Shown piece after piece: positions 1 to 7,925 of a DNA stretch of 31,947 nucleotides; the stretch's first letter is position 1; every line of letters starts with the position of its first letter. The DNA is from JBOHER01 sp050701115 (GTDB taxonomy: Bacteria; Actinomycetota; Actinomycetes; Mycobacteriales; Pseudonocardiaceae): NCBI GenBank assembly GCA_050701115.1, contig JBOHER010000330.1:1-31947 (forward strand). The letters are read 5' to 3'. The notes beneath the pieces are model-generated. The model was not told where the DNA came from, did no database searches, and saw only the letters and a program-made list of their open reading frames with translations. The translations under genes were made by a program, and so were the position numbers.

Positions 1-25
1 CACCAAAGGTCCCTTCATGCGCACC

Positions 26-673
26 TCACCACGCCATCTTGCGGTCCCGCGGAACCCGCTCGCCGAAGACCTCGTCCCACGCCGCCGCCACCTGGCGCGC
101 GCAGGTTTCCGGCCTGACCCGGCCCACCCCGGTGCCCAGCCCTGGCATGGCGATCACGTCGATCACCTCGCGCGCGACCACGTCGTGTTCGAGCTCTCGA
201 TCGCGCCAGAGCAGGAACACCGCGCGCGCGGCCAGGTAGGGGTGCACGGTGTCGTCGGGCAGCCATTCGCCGGGCGTGCGCATGGTCGGCGCGCTGATCA
301 GCCACTCAGGAACCGGCTCCCCGGTGCGCACCGCAAGCGCCTGGCCGACCGGAAGTTCGCCGCCGTGGTAGTTCAGCACCGCGTTGCGCACCCGCTGCTC
401 GACCCCTGGAAACGCCCGCGAATACACCGCATCAATCCCGCCGCGCATCCAGCCGTGCGAGTTCGCCGGGCTGACCACAGCTTGCGCGTGCACGTCGAGC
501 ACCGAACCCCGATGCACCCGCACCCGTTCACGCGCCGTGTTCGCTACCGTGTGCCACGCGCGCTCCAGGGTGTCGTCGAGCGCGCACAGCACCAACTCCG
601 GCGTGCGCGCTTCTGCCTGCGGCTCGGTACCACTGCGGGTAGTACCCGATTCGGTGGACACGCTGTCATCCAA
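26..673 (-). CDS. Macro-domain protein
   Basis: A 215-residue cytoplasmic protein with the macro-domain (Appr-1''-p processing / ADP-ribose-binding) fold. Visible motifs are VVSPANSHGWMRGGID at about residues 66-81, equivalent to the NAAN/GGGVD loop of classical macro domains, and GLGTGVGR at about 178-185, the phosphate-binding loop. A hydrophobic strand (VIDVIAMP) precedes the second loop, as expected. Classical de-ADP-ribosylating macro proteins have a cleaner NAAN...GGGV motif; here it is S-P-A-N...RGGI, so binding of ADP-ribose or a related nucleotide is likely but catalysis is not shown. The longest frame opens with TTG at 673; GTG at 661 is an alternative and neither has a clear ribosome site. 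It is divergent from pheA with about 127 bp between them. The first 25 residues are polar and probably disordered. Confidence 0.8.
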   Translation of the reverse strand: MDDSVSTESGTTRSGTEPQAEARTPELVLCALDDTLERAWHTVANTARERVRVHRGSVLDVHAQAVVSPANSHGWMRGGIDAVYSRAFPGVEQRVRNAVLNYHGGELPVGQALAVRTGEPVPEWLISAPTMRTPGEWLPDDTVHPYLAARAVFLLWRDRELEHDVVAREVIDVIAMPGLGTGVGRVRPETCARQVAAAWDEVFGERVPRDRKMAW

Positions 674-788
674 TCAAAAAACAGCACGCGGCGTAACCAA
701 CCCGCCCTCCGGCATCCGAGTGATTCACGCACAGTGTCATTCGGCCGAGTCACACGCCCGCAGTCCACCGACGGACGACAAGATTGCG

Positions 789-794
789 TAACCT
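789..794 (+). promoter_or_regulatory. -10 box of pheA, probably leaderless
   Basis: TAACCT matches the actinobacterial TAnnnT -10 consensus and ends exactly 6 nt before the GTG start of pheA at 801. Transcription would then begin at or next to the start codon. No Shine-Dalgarno sequence precedes the GTG, which agrees with a leaderless transcript. No convincing -35 is visible. Confidence 0.55.
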
Positions 795-800
795 TTCCCC

Positions 801-1712
801 GTGACCCGGATTGCCTACTTCGGGCCGCAGGGAACCTTCACCGAGCAGGCCGCGCGTGCCCTCGCCGGTGACGGAGAGCTGCAGCCCTACGAGACCATTC
901 GCCTCGCCATGACCGCTGCGCGCAAAGGCGAAGCCGCCGCGGCGTGCGTTCCGGTGGAGAACTCTGTCGAGGGACCGGTCACCGCGACCCTGGACGAGCT
1001 CGCCGAGGACAGCCCGCTGGTCGCCGTGGCCGAGGCGCTGCTGCCCATCCACTTCAGCATCCTGGCCCGGCCGGGCATCACGGCCGACGAGATCCACACC
1101 GTGGCCAGCCACCCGCACGCACTCGCCCAGGTGCAGCGCTGGCTCGAGCACAACCTGCCCGCCGCCCGGCAGGTCGCGGCCTCGTCGACGGCCGCGGCCG
1201 CTGTCGCCGTGCAGCATGGCGAATACGACGCCGCCGTCGCTGCGCCGGTCGCCGCCGAGCACTATCCGCTGCAGGTCATCGCCACCGGGGTCGCCGACGT
1301 GCCTGACGCGCGGACCCGCTTCCTGCTGCTGCGCCGGCCCGGCGAGTTGCCCGAACCGACCGGCTCCGACCGCACCTCGGTGGTCGCAGCGGCCGCCAAC
1401 CGCACCGGCGCACTGTCCGAGTTGCTCACCGAACTCGCCTTCCGCGGCATCAACCTGACCCGCCTCGACGCCCGCCCGATCAAAGGTGGATTCGGCGAGT
1501 ACCGATTCTTCATCGACTTCGAGGGTCATGTGGCCGAGCCGCGCATCGGGGACGCGCTCGCCGCCCTGCGCAGGCGTTGCGACGTACGCTTTCTCGGCTC
1601 GCATCCGCGTGCCGACGGCGTCCGCGCCAGCATTCGTCCCGCCGCGAGCAATGAGGACTTCGTCAACGCGGCCGATTGGGTCGAATCGGTGCGCAGGGGC
1701 GACACGGCCTGA
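801..1712 (+). CDS. pheA: Prephenate dehydratase (PheA)
   Basis: A 303-residue prephenate dehydratase, converting prephenate to phenylpyruvate in phenylalanine synthesis in the cytoplasm. The N-terminal catalytic region shows IAYFGPQGTFTEQA at residues 4-17, PVENSVEG at 51-58 and the TRF motif at 172-174 containing the catalytic Thr. A C-terminal ACT regulatory domain follows at about 190-275 with GAL at 203-205 and LTRLDARP at 219-226, a variant of the ESRP Phe-binding loop, implying feedback inhibition by Phe. There is no chorismate mutase domain, as in other actinobacteria. The GTG start puts the first beta strand right at the N-terminus, and a -10 box lies 6 nt upstream. The phosphatase gene follows after 73 bp on the same strand, the same neighbour as in M. 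tuberculosis (Rv3838c/Rv3837c). Confidence 0.96.
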   Translation: MTRIAYFGPQGTFTEQAARALAGDGELQPYETIRLAMTAARKGEAAAACVPVENSVEGPVTATLDELAEDSPLVAVAEALLPIHFSILARPGITADEIHTVASHPHALAQVQRWLEHNLPAARQVAASSTAAAAVAVQHGEYDAAVAAPVAAEHYPLQVIATGVADVPDARTRFLLLRRPGELPEPTGSDRTSVVAAAANRTGALSELLTELAFRGINLTRLDARPIKGGFGEYRFFIDFEGHVAEPRIGDALAALRRRCDVRFLGSHPRADGVRASIRPAASNEDFVNAADWVESVRRGDTA

Positions 1713-1785
1713 AACTGAGGCTTCGAGAATAAGGCACAGTGGAGGGGTCGGGTCGGGGATGGTGCACGTCAGATTGGATTAAAGG

Positions 1786-2403
1786 TTGAAGCTGCAGTTG
1801 GTCCGGCACGCCCAGAGCACGGCTAATGTCCGGCACGCGCTCAACACCCGAATGCCGGGGCCGCCGCTGACCGAACTCGGCCACCAGCAAGCGCACGCAC
1901 TCGCCGAACAACTGCGGGACGAGCCGGTGGTGGCGGTGTACTGCTCGATCGCCACCCGCGCACAGCAAACCGCCTCCCCGGTCGCCGCGCTGCACGGGCT
2001 GGAAGTGCAGGTCATCGACGGTGTACACGAGATCTTCGTCGGTGACCTGGAGGACCGCAACGATCAGGACGGTCTCACCGCCTATGCGCAGGTCTTCTAC
2101 CCCTGGACCCTCGGCATGCTGGACCTGGCCATGCCGGGTGGGGAGAGCGGCGAGCAGGTGCGTGAGCGCTACCTCGGCGCAGTCGCCCAGATCCGAGCCA
2201 AACACGAGCAGGCGCACCCCGACGGCACCGTTGTCCTGGTCAGCCACGGCGGCGCGATGCGGCTGTGCGCGGAGATCCTCTCCGACAACGTGCCACCCAA
2301 TCTCGCCGAAGCAGGCCTGATCCCCAACACCGGGTCCATCCAGCTGGCCGCCAAGGACGGCGGCGGGTGGCACTGTGCGGCCTGGGCAGGCGTCGACATG
2401 TAG
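1786..2403 (+). CDS. Histidine phosphatase (phosphoglycerate mutase-like)
   Basis: A 205-residue member of the histidine phosphatase superfamily. The phospho-acceptor motif is LVRHAQS with His8; the partner Arg lies in the SIATRAQQTA segment (about residue 58), the acid is probably Glu82, and the second catalytic His is in LVSHGGAM (His154). The usual RHGE is RHAQ, typical of broad-specificity or unassigned phosphatases rather than glycolytic phosphoglycerate mutase, so the substrate is unknown. TTG at 1786 is chosen because it places KLQLVRHAQ at the extreme N-terminus as in homologues; no better start exists in frame. It follows pheA by 73 bp and probably shares its transcript. The order matches Rv3838c-Rv3837c of M. 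tuberculosis. Confidence 0.88.
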   Translation: MKLQLVRHAQSTANVRHALNTRMPGPPLTELGHQQAHALAEQLRDEPVVAVYCSIATRAQQTASPVAALHGLEVQVIDGVHEIFVGDLEDRNDQDGLTAYAQVFYPWTLGMLDLAMPGGESGEQVRERYLGAVAQIRAKHEQAHPDGTVVLVSHGGAMRLCAEILSDNVPPNLAEAGLIPNTGSIQLAAKDGGGWHCAAWAGVDM

Positions 2404-2483
2404 CCGCCCGCCCCGCGCGCAACCCCGCGAGTGGATCACACGTCTTACGGGTGAGAGGGACTGGGCAAGGGGAGGCGGTCAGG

Positions 2484-3146
2484 ATGTCCGAGCGGATCTG
2501 GACGAGCCCCGTTGGCGTCGGCGCCGTGCTGGCCGCGGTGGTGGTGCTGGCCGTGGGTTGCGGTGAGAACGCAAGCCCCGACGACGCAGCGCAGCAGGCC
2601 ACCGCGAGTTCAGCGCCCGTGCTGCGGGAGCCGACCCCGACCGGCGAGGACCCGACACCGGCGCCGGCCAGTCCAGCGGCCGAACCCACCCAGACCAGGC
2701 GTGCGAGCGCGGGCCGGTGCGAGTCCGGTGATCTCAAGCTCTCGATCGGCAAAGGCGATGGGGCGGCAGGCACCGTGTGGCGGCCCCTGCGGTTCACCAA
2801 CGTCAGCGACTCCCCGTGCGTGATACACGGTTTCCCCGGGGTGTCCTATGTGGCAGGCGATGACGGGCACCAGGTCGGCGCCGCCGCCTACCGGGACGGC
2901 AGTAAGGGCAAACCGGTAACCCTGGCCAAGGGGCGGACGGCCTACGCCGCGGTCGGCTTCACCCAGGTCGGCAACTATGACCCCGCCGAATGCGAGCCCA
3001 CCAAGGTGCGAGGCCTGCGGATCTATCCGCCACAGGAGACCCGATCGATGTACCTGGCCAACCCCACCACTGGCTGCGCCAACGAAGACGTGCCCGGCTA
3101 CCAGCTCAAGGTGCAGACGATCCGGCCCGGATCCGGCCCGGCCTGA
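2484..3146 (+). CDS. DUF4232-type lipoprotein
   Basis: A 220-residue predicted lipoprotein. The ATG at 2484 is preceded by AAGGGGAGG (2467-2475) at good spacing. A hydrophobic signal at about residues 9-25 ends in a lipobox-like AVGC, with Cys26 as the probable lipidated residue, followed by a Pro/Thr-rich linker to about residue 75. The C-terminal domain (about 76-215) has the DUF4232 pattern: paired Cys, the segment FTNVSDSPCVIHGFPGVSY, a buried Gly-rich turn and a final conserved Cys before P-G-Y. DUF4232 proteins are common, secreted or lipid-anchored, and uncharacterised in actinomycetes. An antibody-like beta sandwich is plausible but not shown. The next gene begins 89 bp downstream. 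Confidence 0.85.
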   Translation: MSERIWTSPVGVGAVLAAVVVLAVGCGENASPDDAAQQATASSAPVLREPTPTGEDPTPAPASPAAEPTQTRRASAGRCESGDLKLSIGKGDGAAGTVWRPLRFTNVSDSPCVIHGFPGVSYVAGDDGHQVGAAAYRDGSKGKPVTLAKGRTAYAAVGFTQVGNYDPAECEPTKVRGLRIYPPQETRSMYLANPTTGCANEDVPGYQLKVQTIRPGSGPA

Positions 3147-3235
3147 GGAACTTCTCCGCGAATTGTGTGACCGCGGGCCAGTCCCGCTGCTCCTAGGTGA
3201 TGTGAGCAGAACCATCACCGAAAGGACGCGGCACG

Positions 3236-3784
3236 ATGACCAGCCCAGCGACCACACTCCTGCACCGGACCGTTGCCTTCGCCGTCGCGGCCGGGACCCT
3301 CGTCATGGCCTTCGCGGGCACCGCGGATGCCTCGGACGCGGCACTGCCGCCGACCGTGTGGTGTGCCCAGCCGTGCGACTACGTCGCCCCGGAACCGACC
3401 TGGACCGAACCGGAACCCGAACCGACCGCACCCACCGAGGCTCAGCCGGAACCGACCTGGACCCAGCCGGAACCCGAGCCAACGCCCACCGAGCCCGCTG
3501 CAGAGCGCAGCCAGCCGCGGAATCCCGGCACCAGCACCCCGGCGGTCCCGCCCACTGTGCAGCCGACCGCGGGGCGGCCGACCGTAGGGCAGCCGACCGC
3601 GGAGCTTGACCTGACGGCCAATGACGGCGCCCGACCGGGCACCGAATCAACCGGGGCCGACGATGCGAACGATCGCGCCGGCATTCAGGCTGCCCTGCTC
3701 GCCGGTCTGGCCGCCACCCTGCTGGGCGGCGGATGGTTGGCGTCGGCCGTGGCCCGCAGGCTGCGGCATCGGATGCAATCGTGA
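3236..3784 (+). CDS. Secreted Pro/Thr/Glu-rich protein with C-terminal membrane anchor
   Basis: A 182-residue protein of unknown function. It has a signal peptide (basic start, hydrophobic 10-28, cleavage near TADAS), a short segment with two close Cys residues (WCAQPCDY), and a low-complexity stalk in which EPTWTEPEPEPT and QPEPTWTQPEPEPT repeat, then TVQPTAGRPTVGQPTAE. It ends in a hydrophobic helix at about 150-170 followed by a basic tail (RRLRHR). This topology places the stalk outside the membrane with a cytoplasmic C-terminus. There is no LPxTG, so it is not a classical sortase substrate. GAAAGGA lies 10 bp or so before the ATG. It sits 59 bp upstream of the membrane-tethered sigma factor gene, so a link to that system is possible; that is inference from position only. 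Confidence 0.72.
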   Translation: MTSPATTLLHRTVAFAVAAGTLVMAFAGTADASDAALPPTVWCAQPCDYVAPEPTWTEPEPEPTAPTEAQPEPTWTQPEPEPTPTEPAAERSQPRNPGTSTPAVPPTVQPTAGRPTVGQPTAELDLTANDGARPGTESTGADDANDRAGIQAALLAGLAATLLGGGWLASAVARRLRHRMQS

Positions 3785-3798
3785 CATGGCTACCGCGC

Positions 3799-3823
3799 GG
3801 AACAATGTGTCTCAAGAGCCGTG
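3799..3823 (+). promoter_or_regulatory. Possible ECF-type promoter of the sigma gene
   Basis: GGAAC at 3799-3803 is followed after 16 nt by CGTG at 3820-3823, the layout of ECF sigma-dependent promoters (GGAAC-N16/17-CGTT-like). It lies just upstream of the sigma gene and would give autoregulation. The match is short and could be chance. Confidence 0.25.
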
Positions 3824-3831
3824 CTTCGCCC

Positions 3832-3837
3832 TACCCT
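3832..3837 (+). promoter_or_regulatory. -10 box of the sigma gene, probably leaderless
   Basis: TACCCT (TAnnnT) ends 6 nt before the ATG at 3844, the same geometry as at pheA. It supports ATG 3844 over the earlier in-frame start at 3733, which would overlap the upstream gene, and it explains the lack of a Shine-Dalgarno sequence. Confidence 0.5.
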
Positions 3838-3843
3838 CTTCTT

Positions 3844-5259
3844 ATGGACGACGGCGAGCTGGCCCGTCGGGCAGCCGACGGTGATCGGGGCGCATGGGCG
3901 GCGATCTACGACCGATACGCCGATCGGCTGCACGACTACTGCCACTCGATCCTGCGCGATCGGAACGAGGCTGCCGACGCCCTGCACGACGCGTTCGTCA
4001 CCGCCACGACCAAGATCGGCCAGTTACGCGACCCGGAACGGCTCCGGCCCTGGTTGTACGCGATCTGCCGCACCCAGGCGCTGGCCGCGGTGCGCCGGAG
4101 CACGCGGGAAATGCCCAGCGAGGATGTGGCCGAGATGAGCCCGCCGGTCACCGATCGCGCTGACTATGTCGACGCCGAACTGCGGCAGCTGGTCGCCGAT
4201 GCGGCAGGTGGGCTCGAGGCCAAGGACCGAGCCGTGCTGGACCTGCATTTGCGGCATGGCTTCCAGGGCAAGGCGCTGGGCGAAGCGCTCGGCGTCAGCC
4301 CGCACCAGGCGACCGTGCAGCTGGGCCGGGTCCGTGGCCACGTGGAGCGCTCGTTGGCCGCGCTCCTGGTCGGCCGCACCGGCAGGCCGGACTGTGCCGA
4401 GCTGAACGACCTGCTGGACGGATGGGACGGCAGGCTGTCGCCGCTGATCCGCAAGCGGGTGGCCAGGCATATCGATCGCTGCGAGGTGTGCGGGCAGCGC
4501 CGGCGCAGGATGGTCAGTCCGCTCGCGCTGCTGGCCACCCTGCCGCTGGTCCCCGCACCGGCCGAGCTGCGGGACCCGATCCTGGACGACATCGCGCTGA
4601 CCTCGGCCACCACGCCGCTGGGAACCGGGGGGTCCTCCGGGGTGCGAGCCTGGTCGCTGGCCGCCGGGTTCGCTGCCCTGCTGCTCGTCGGTGGCGTGAT
4701 CTACGGCCTGCAACGCCCCTGGTTGGAGGCGGGAGCGCCGACCGGGCTCGCCTCGGGCCCCACGGACACCGCGAGCCCGCAGGTGGCCACCCCAGCCGCG
4801 CCGATGACAACCACCGTGGCCCCGGCGCAGACCGCCACCCGGTTGACCGCACCCACCACGAGGCCCACGGCCACAACGGGGCCGCAGCGGATGACCACCA
4901 CCATCACCACCCTGACACAGCGGGATGTCGCGCCGCCGGTGATCAGCGACCTGAGCACCGACCGGCCGTGGATCGCCTATGCCGACGACACGTGCGCCAC
5001 GACCACCGCGTCGGCCACCGTGGTCGATGACTCGCCGCCGGTCACCGTGGTGCTGGTCTGGCGGCAGGGTGCGGACACCGAACCGCAGCAGGCACCGATG
5101 ACCGAAAGCGGGGAGTCCACCTACACCGCGACGCTCGGGCCGGTCGGCACCCCTGGCGGGGTGGTGTGGTGGGTGATCGCCACGGACAGCGTCGGCAACA
5201 CGGCGACCAGCGCCGAGCAGAAGCTACCGGTCGAGCGCTCTTGTGAGGTGATCGGCTGA
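3844..5259 (+). CDS. ECF sigma factor fused to zinc-finger, membrane helix and extracytoplasmic domain
   Basis: A 471-residue fusion. Residues 5-90 are sigma-70 region 2 (YDRYADRLHDYCHSILRD, DALHDAFVTA, RPWLYAICR) and about 115-175 are region 4, with a helix-turn-helix around GKALGEALGVSPHQATVQL. A segment at about 180-222 carries H209-x3-C213-x2-C216, the Hx3Cx2C signature of zinc-binding anti-sigma (ZAS) domains. One transmembrane helix follows at about 270-288, then a Thr/Pro-rich linker (about 297-360) and a beta-rich domain (about 362-468) with two Cys (384, 467) that could form a disulphide. Sigma and anti-sigma-like sensor are therefore one polypeptide, tethered to the membrane with an outside domain. 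Comparable C-terminally extended ECF groups are known in actinobacteria, but the ligand and release mechanism are not. The 3' end overlaps the convergent exporter gene by 36 bp. Confidence 0.85.
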   Translation: MDDGELARRAADGDRGAWAAIYDRYADRLHDYCHSILRDRNEAADALHDAFVTATTKIGQLRDPERLRPWLYAICRTQALAAVRRSTREMPSEDVAEMSPPVTDRADYVDAELRQLVADAAGGLEAKDRAVLDLHLRHGFQGKALGEALGVSPHQATVQLGRVRGHVERSLAALLVGRTGRPDCAELNDLLDGWDGRLSPLIRKRVARHIDRCEVCGQRRRRMVSPLALLATLPLVPAPAELRDPILDDIALTSATTPLGTGGSSGVRAWSLAAGFAALLLVGGVIYGLQRPWLEAGAPTGLASGPTDTASPQVATPAAPMTTTVAPAQTATRLTAPTTRPTATTGPQRMTTTITTLTQRDVAPPVISDLSTDRPWIAYADDTCATTTASATVVDDSPPVTVVLVWRQGADTEPQQAPMTESGESTYTATLGPVGTPGGVVWWVIATDSVGNTATSAEQKLPVERSCEVIG

Positions 5260-6498
5260 GTCGGTCTTGCTGCCCGCTGAATCCACTTCGGCGTTGAAGT
5301 GCCGCAACGCGAAGAAGGCTGCAACGGCCAGCGCGATCTGGCAGCCGCCGGAGAACAGGAACGTCTCGCTCGGCGTACCGAACACCTCGGTGAGCACGCC
5401 GCCGATCAGCGCGCCGACCGGCACCGCGCCCCACACCACCGTGCGCCACACCCCGAGCACCCGGCCCAGCAGCTCGTTGGGCACCAGCATGTGGCGCAGG
5501 GTGGCCAAGATGACGTTCACGGTGACTATCGCGGCGGCGAACAGGCCGAACAGCAGCGCGGCGACAATCGCGTTGGCGGTCAGGCCCATGCCGCCGAACC
5601 CGAGCCCAGCCGCCACGATGCCCACGGCGAGCATGCTGCGGCGGGAGAACATCTGGATCAGCCTGGGCGCTACCGCCGCGCCCAGCAGGCCGCCGATCCC
5701 GCCCACGAAGGCGAACAGACCGAACGCCGCTTCATTGAGATCAAGATCCTCCAACGCGTACAGCACCAGCTGCGCCTGCGCGAATTCGCTGGTCAACGCG
5801 AGCAGTCCGGCGATGATCACCAGTCGGGTGAGCAGGGGACTGCCACGCAACCAATGGATGCCGTCGGCCAGGTCGGCGCGCAGGTTACGCGGCGCGATCG
5901 GGCGGCCGTCCGATCGGCCCTTCGGTTCGTACGTGCCCGCCATGCCCAGCAGCAGCACCGCGGCCAGACCGAATGCCGCCGAGTTGAGCAGGAACGGGAA
6001 GGCGGCGAACAGCGCGAAGGTGACACTACCGATCGGTCCGCCGAGGAAGGTCTGGCCGACGATCTCGGCGGACTGCAGTTTGCTGTTGGCGCTTTCCAGC
6101 CTGCCCCGCTCGACGACGGAGGGCACGATCACGTTGGCGGCGCTGTCCGCGACCGTCTCCGCGGTGCCGACCAGCAGCGCGGCGGCGTAGATCACCCAGA
6201 TCGACACCAGGTCGGCGTAGACCAGTGCGGCCATCAGGCCGATGGCCACCGCACGGGTGCCGTTGGCGACCAGCATCGCCTTGCGCCGATCCACCCGGTC
6301 CACGAGCGCCCCGGCCAGCAACGCGAACAGCAGCCACGGCAGGAACTGGGTCGCGGCGAGGCCCGCGATCAGAATCGGCTCGCGCGTCAGAGTGGCGGCG
6401 AGCAGCGGGAAGGCGACCTTGCCCATGCCGTCACCGAGATTGGACATCGCGCTGGAGGACAACAACCAGTTGAGCCGGTTGTCTCGTGTTTCGCTCAT
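5224..6498 (-). CDS. MFS exporter (MFS_3 type)
   Basis: A 424-residue polytopic inner-membrane protein with about 12 hydrophobic helices, of the major facilitator superfamily and resembling the enterobactin-exporter/macrolide-efflux branch. Evidence includes SNLGDGMGKVAFPLLAATLT in helix 1, LAGALVDRVDRRKAML (the loop 2-3 motif A variant with D-R-x-D-R-R) and a long central loop near EPKGRSDGRPIAP. Substrate is unknown; drug or siderophore export is the usual role. The ATG at 6498 is preceded by an AAGGCGG ribosome site. The C-terminal 12 codons overlap the end of the sigma-factor gene on the other strand. Confidence 0.88.
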   Translation of the reverse strand: MSETRDNRLNWLLSSSAMSNLGDGMGKVAFPLLAATLTREPILIAGLAATQFLPWLLFALLAGALVDRVDRRKAMLVANGTRAVAIGLMAALVYADLVSIWVIYAAALLVGTAETVADSAANVIVPSVVERGRLESANSKLQSAEIVGQTFLGGPIGSVTFALFAAFPFLLNSAAFGLAAVLLLGMAGTYEPKGRSDGRPIAPRNLRADLADGIHWLRGSPLLTRLVIIAGLLALTSEFAQAQLVLYALEDLDLNEAAFGLFAFVGGIGGLLGAAVAPRLIQMFSRRSMLAVGIVAAGLGFGGMGLTANAIVAALLFGLFAAAIVTVNVILATLRHMLVPNELLGRVLGVWRTVVWGAVPVGALIGGVLTEVFGTPSETFLFSGGCQIALAVAAFFALRHFNAEVDSAGSKTDSADHLTRALDR

Positions 6499-6608
6499 GA
6501 CCGCCTTATCAGCATGAGTGGACCGCGCGGCGTCCTAATCGAAGGCCAGTGCACACATCGCTATCGTTCCATGACCAACTGTGATCATGCACGGACGGGA
6601 GGAAGCCA

Positions 6609-6635
6609 GGCTAAGAATGCGCTAAACGGTTAGCC
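6609..6635. terminator. Short inverted repeat between exporter and peptidase genes
   Basis: GGCTAA (6609-6614) pairs with TTAGCC (6630-6635), and inside it GCTAA-acgg-TTAGC forms a compact hairpin. It lies 12 nt downstream of the metallopeptidase stop codon on the minus strand. A weak terminator is possible; there is no T run. Confidence 0.25.
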
Positions 6636-6646
6636 CGACCGGGTCA

Positions 6647-6997
6647 CTAGCCCCAGCCGAGCTCGTGCAAACGCTCGTCGTCGATGCCGAAGTGGTGGGC
6701 GATCTCGTGCACCACGGTGATCACGACCTCCTCGACGACGTCGTCCTCGGTCTCACACATCGCCAGAATCGGTTCGGAGTAAATGGAGATCCGATCGGGC
6801 AGCACGCCCCCGTAGTCGGTGCCGCGCTCGGTGAGCGCTATACCGTGGTAGAGGCCGAGAATGTCCGGTTCCTCGTCGTTGCGCGGCTCAACCAGCACCA
6901 CCACGTTGTCCATCGCCGCCGCGAATTCGGGCGGGATCTCATCCAGCGCTTCGGCGACCAGTTCCTCGAATCGCGCTGACGTCATCTGCACCGGCAT
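6647..6997 (-). CDS. Zincin-like metallopeptidase family protein (Rv3836-like)
   Basis: A 116-residue small protein with HEIAHHFGIDDERLHELG at about residues 97-114. This is the HExxHxxGxxD signature of the small metallopeptidase family PF06262 (formerly DUF1025), in which the two His and the Asp bind zinc and the Glu is catalytic. The N-terminal part (FEELVAEALDEIPPEF, VVVLVEP) is also typical of the family. The physiological substrate is unknown. ATG at 6997 leaves only 4 nt after the stop codon of the upstream septum-formation gene; ATG at 6985 is an alternative. Tight coupling and the identical pairing in M. tuberculosis (Rv3836 next to Rv3835) support a shared process at the envelope. 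Confidence 0.9.
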   Translation of the reverse strand: MPVQMTSARFEELVAEALDEIPPEFAAAMDNVVVLVEPRNDEEPDILGLYHGIALTERGTDYGGVLPDRISIYSEPILAMCETEDDVVEEVVITVVHEIAHHFGIDDERLHELGWG

Positions 6998-7001
6998 CCG
7001 G

Positions 7002-7913
7002 CTAGGACTTCTCGATGCTGCCGGTGACCGGTGCGAGCCCGGAGCCGTCGGGCAGTTTCGCCCCCACCTTGCAGTTGACTTTGAAGGAGCCCGCCTGCCA
7101 GCTCTCCTTGGTCCGGGTGTCCCAGGTCAGGATGAGCTTCTTCTTGGCGAGATCGAGCTTGCCGGTGTACTTGTCGGCCAGGTCCGAGCACCGCTCGTCC
7201 AGCCAGGCATGCTGGCGCTTCTGCGACGGATACTTCTTCCCGAACTCATCACTGAGATCCACGACGGCGATCATCTCGTAGGCATGCGGCTGGGCGCAGC
7301 CGATGGGATCGCCGACGGTCTTACCCGCCAACGCGAGGCAGGTGCCCGCGGGCCAGATTAGCGACTGGTCGGCCAGGGCGGCCGGACCCGAAGTTTCCTG
7401 CAGTTCGCCGCCCGGAGCCGCCCACCACAGGCCGCAGCGCAGCTCGCGGTTGCCCGCTGCCCAGTCGGCATCGCTCGGCTTGAGCGCGCTGACCTGCAGC
7501 TTGCCGTGCGGGTCGAGTGGCTCGCCGAGGTAGTCCGCCGCGCCCTCGGTGCAGCGGTCGGTGGCGATCTTCCGCCAGTATTCCGCGCCCGGCGCTGCCG
7601 CGTCCGGCGGAAAGTCCTTCGAGATGTCCAGGATCTCGGTGACCTCGAACAGGTGTTCCTGCTCACACGCGATCCGGCGCATGTTTTCGCCGGTGCCCTT
7701 GTCCCAGATCAGACAGCTGCCCGCCGGTGCGTCGTAGCTGGCCTTCATCCGGACGCCGTTGCGCGCGGCCTGCGCCGCGTCGTCCGAGGCCGACGAGGTG
7801 ACCAGTACGCTGAGCGCCAGCGCGAGCAGCGCGCCGACCACCGCACCGGCCATCAGCACTCTGGTACGGGTCGTGCTGTTCAGCTGGGTAAACCATCGGG
7901 CGACTGAGGACAT
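7002..7913 (-). CDS. Septum formation family membrane protein (Rv3835-like)
   Basis: A 303-residue protein with a short cytoplasmic N-terminus, one transmembrane helix at about residues 18-42, and a large extracytoplasmic region with two related halves. Each half begins with a GxCL motif (PAGSCLIWDKG, PAGTCLALAGK) and contains further Cys and a C-x2-x-H element (ACEQEHLFEV, GCAQPHAYEM). This is the pattern of the actinobacterial septum formation domain PF13845. The ATG at 7913 is chosen because it starts just before the basic and hydrophobic N-terminus; the open frame continues upstream without coding character. The metallopeptidase gene follows 4 nt after its stop. Its exact role in division is not established. 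Confidence 0.85.
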   Translation of the reverse strand: MSSVARWFTQLNSTTRTRVLMAGAVVGALLALALSVLVTSSASDDAAQAARNGVRMKASYDAPAGSCLIWDKGTGENMRRIACEQEHLFEVTEILDISKDFPPDAAAPGAEYWRKIATDRCTEGAADYLGEPLDPHGKLQVSALKPSDADWAAGNRELRCGLWWAAPGGELQETSGPAALADQSLIWPAGTCLALAGKTVGDPIGCAQPHAYEMIAVVDLSDEFGKKYPSQKRQHAWLDERCSDLADKYTGKLDLAKKKLILTWDTRTKESWQAGSFKVNCKVGAKLPDGSGLAPVTGSIEKS

Positions 7914-7925
7914 CGGTCCAATGAT

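Noticed and set aside
5299..6633. A 444-codon plus-strand open frame
   Set aside because: Antisense to the MFS exporter; Gln/His/Arg-rich and without domain features, typical of high-GC shadow frames.
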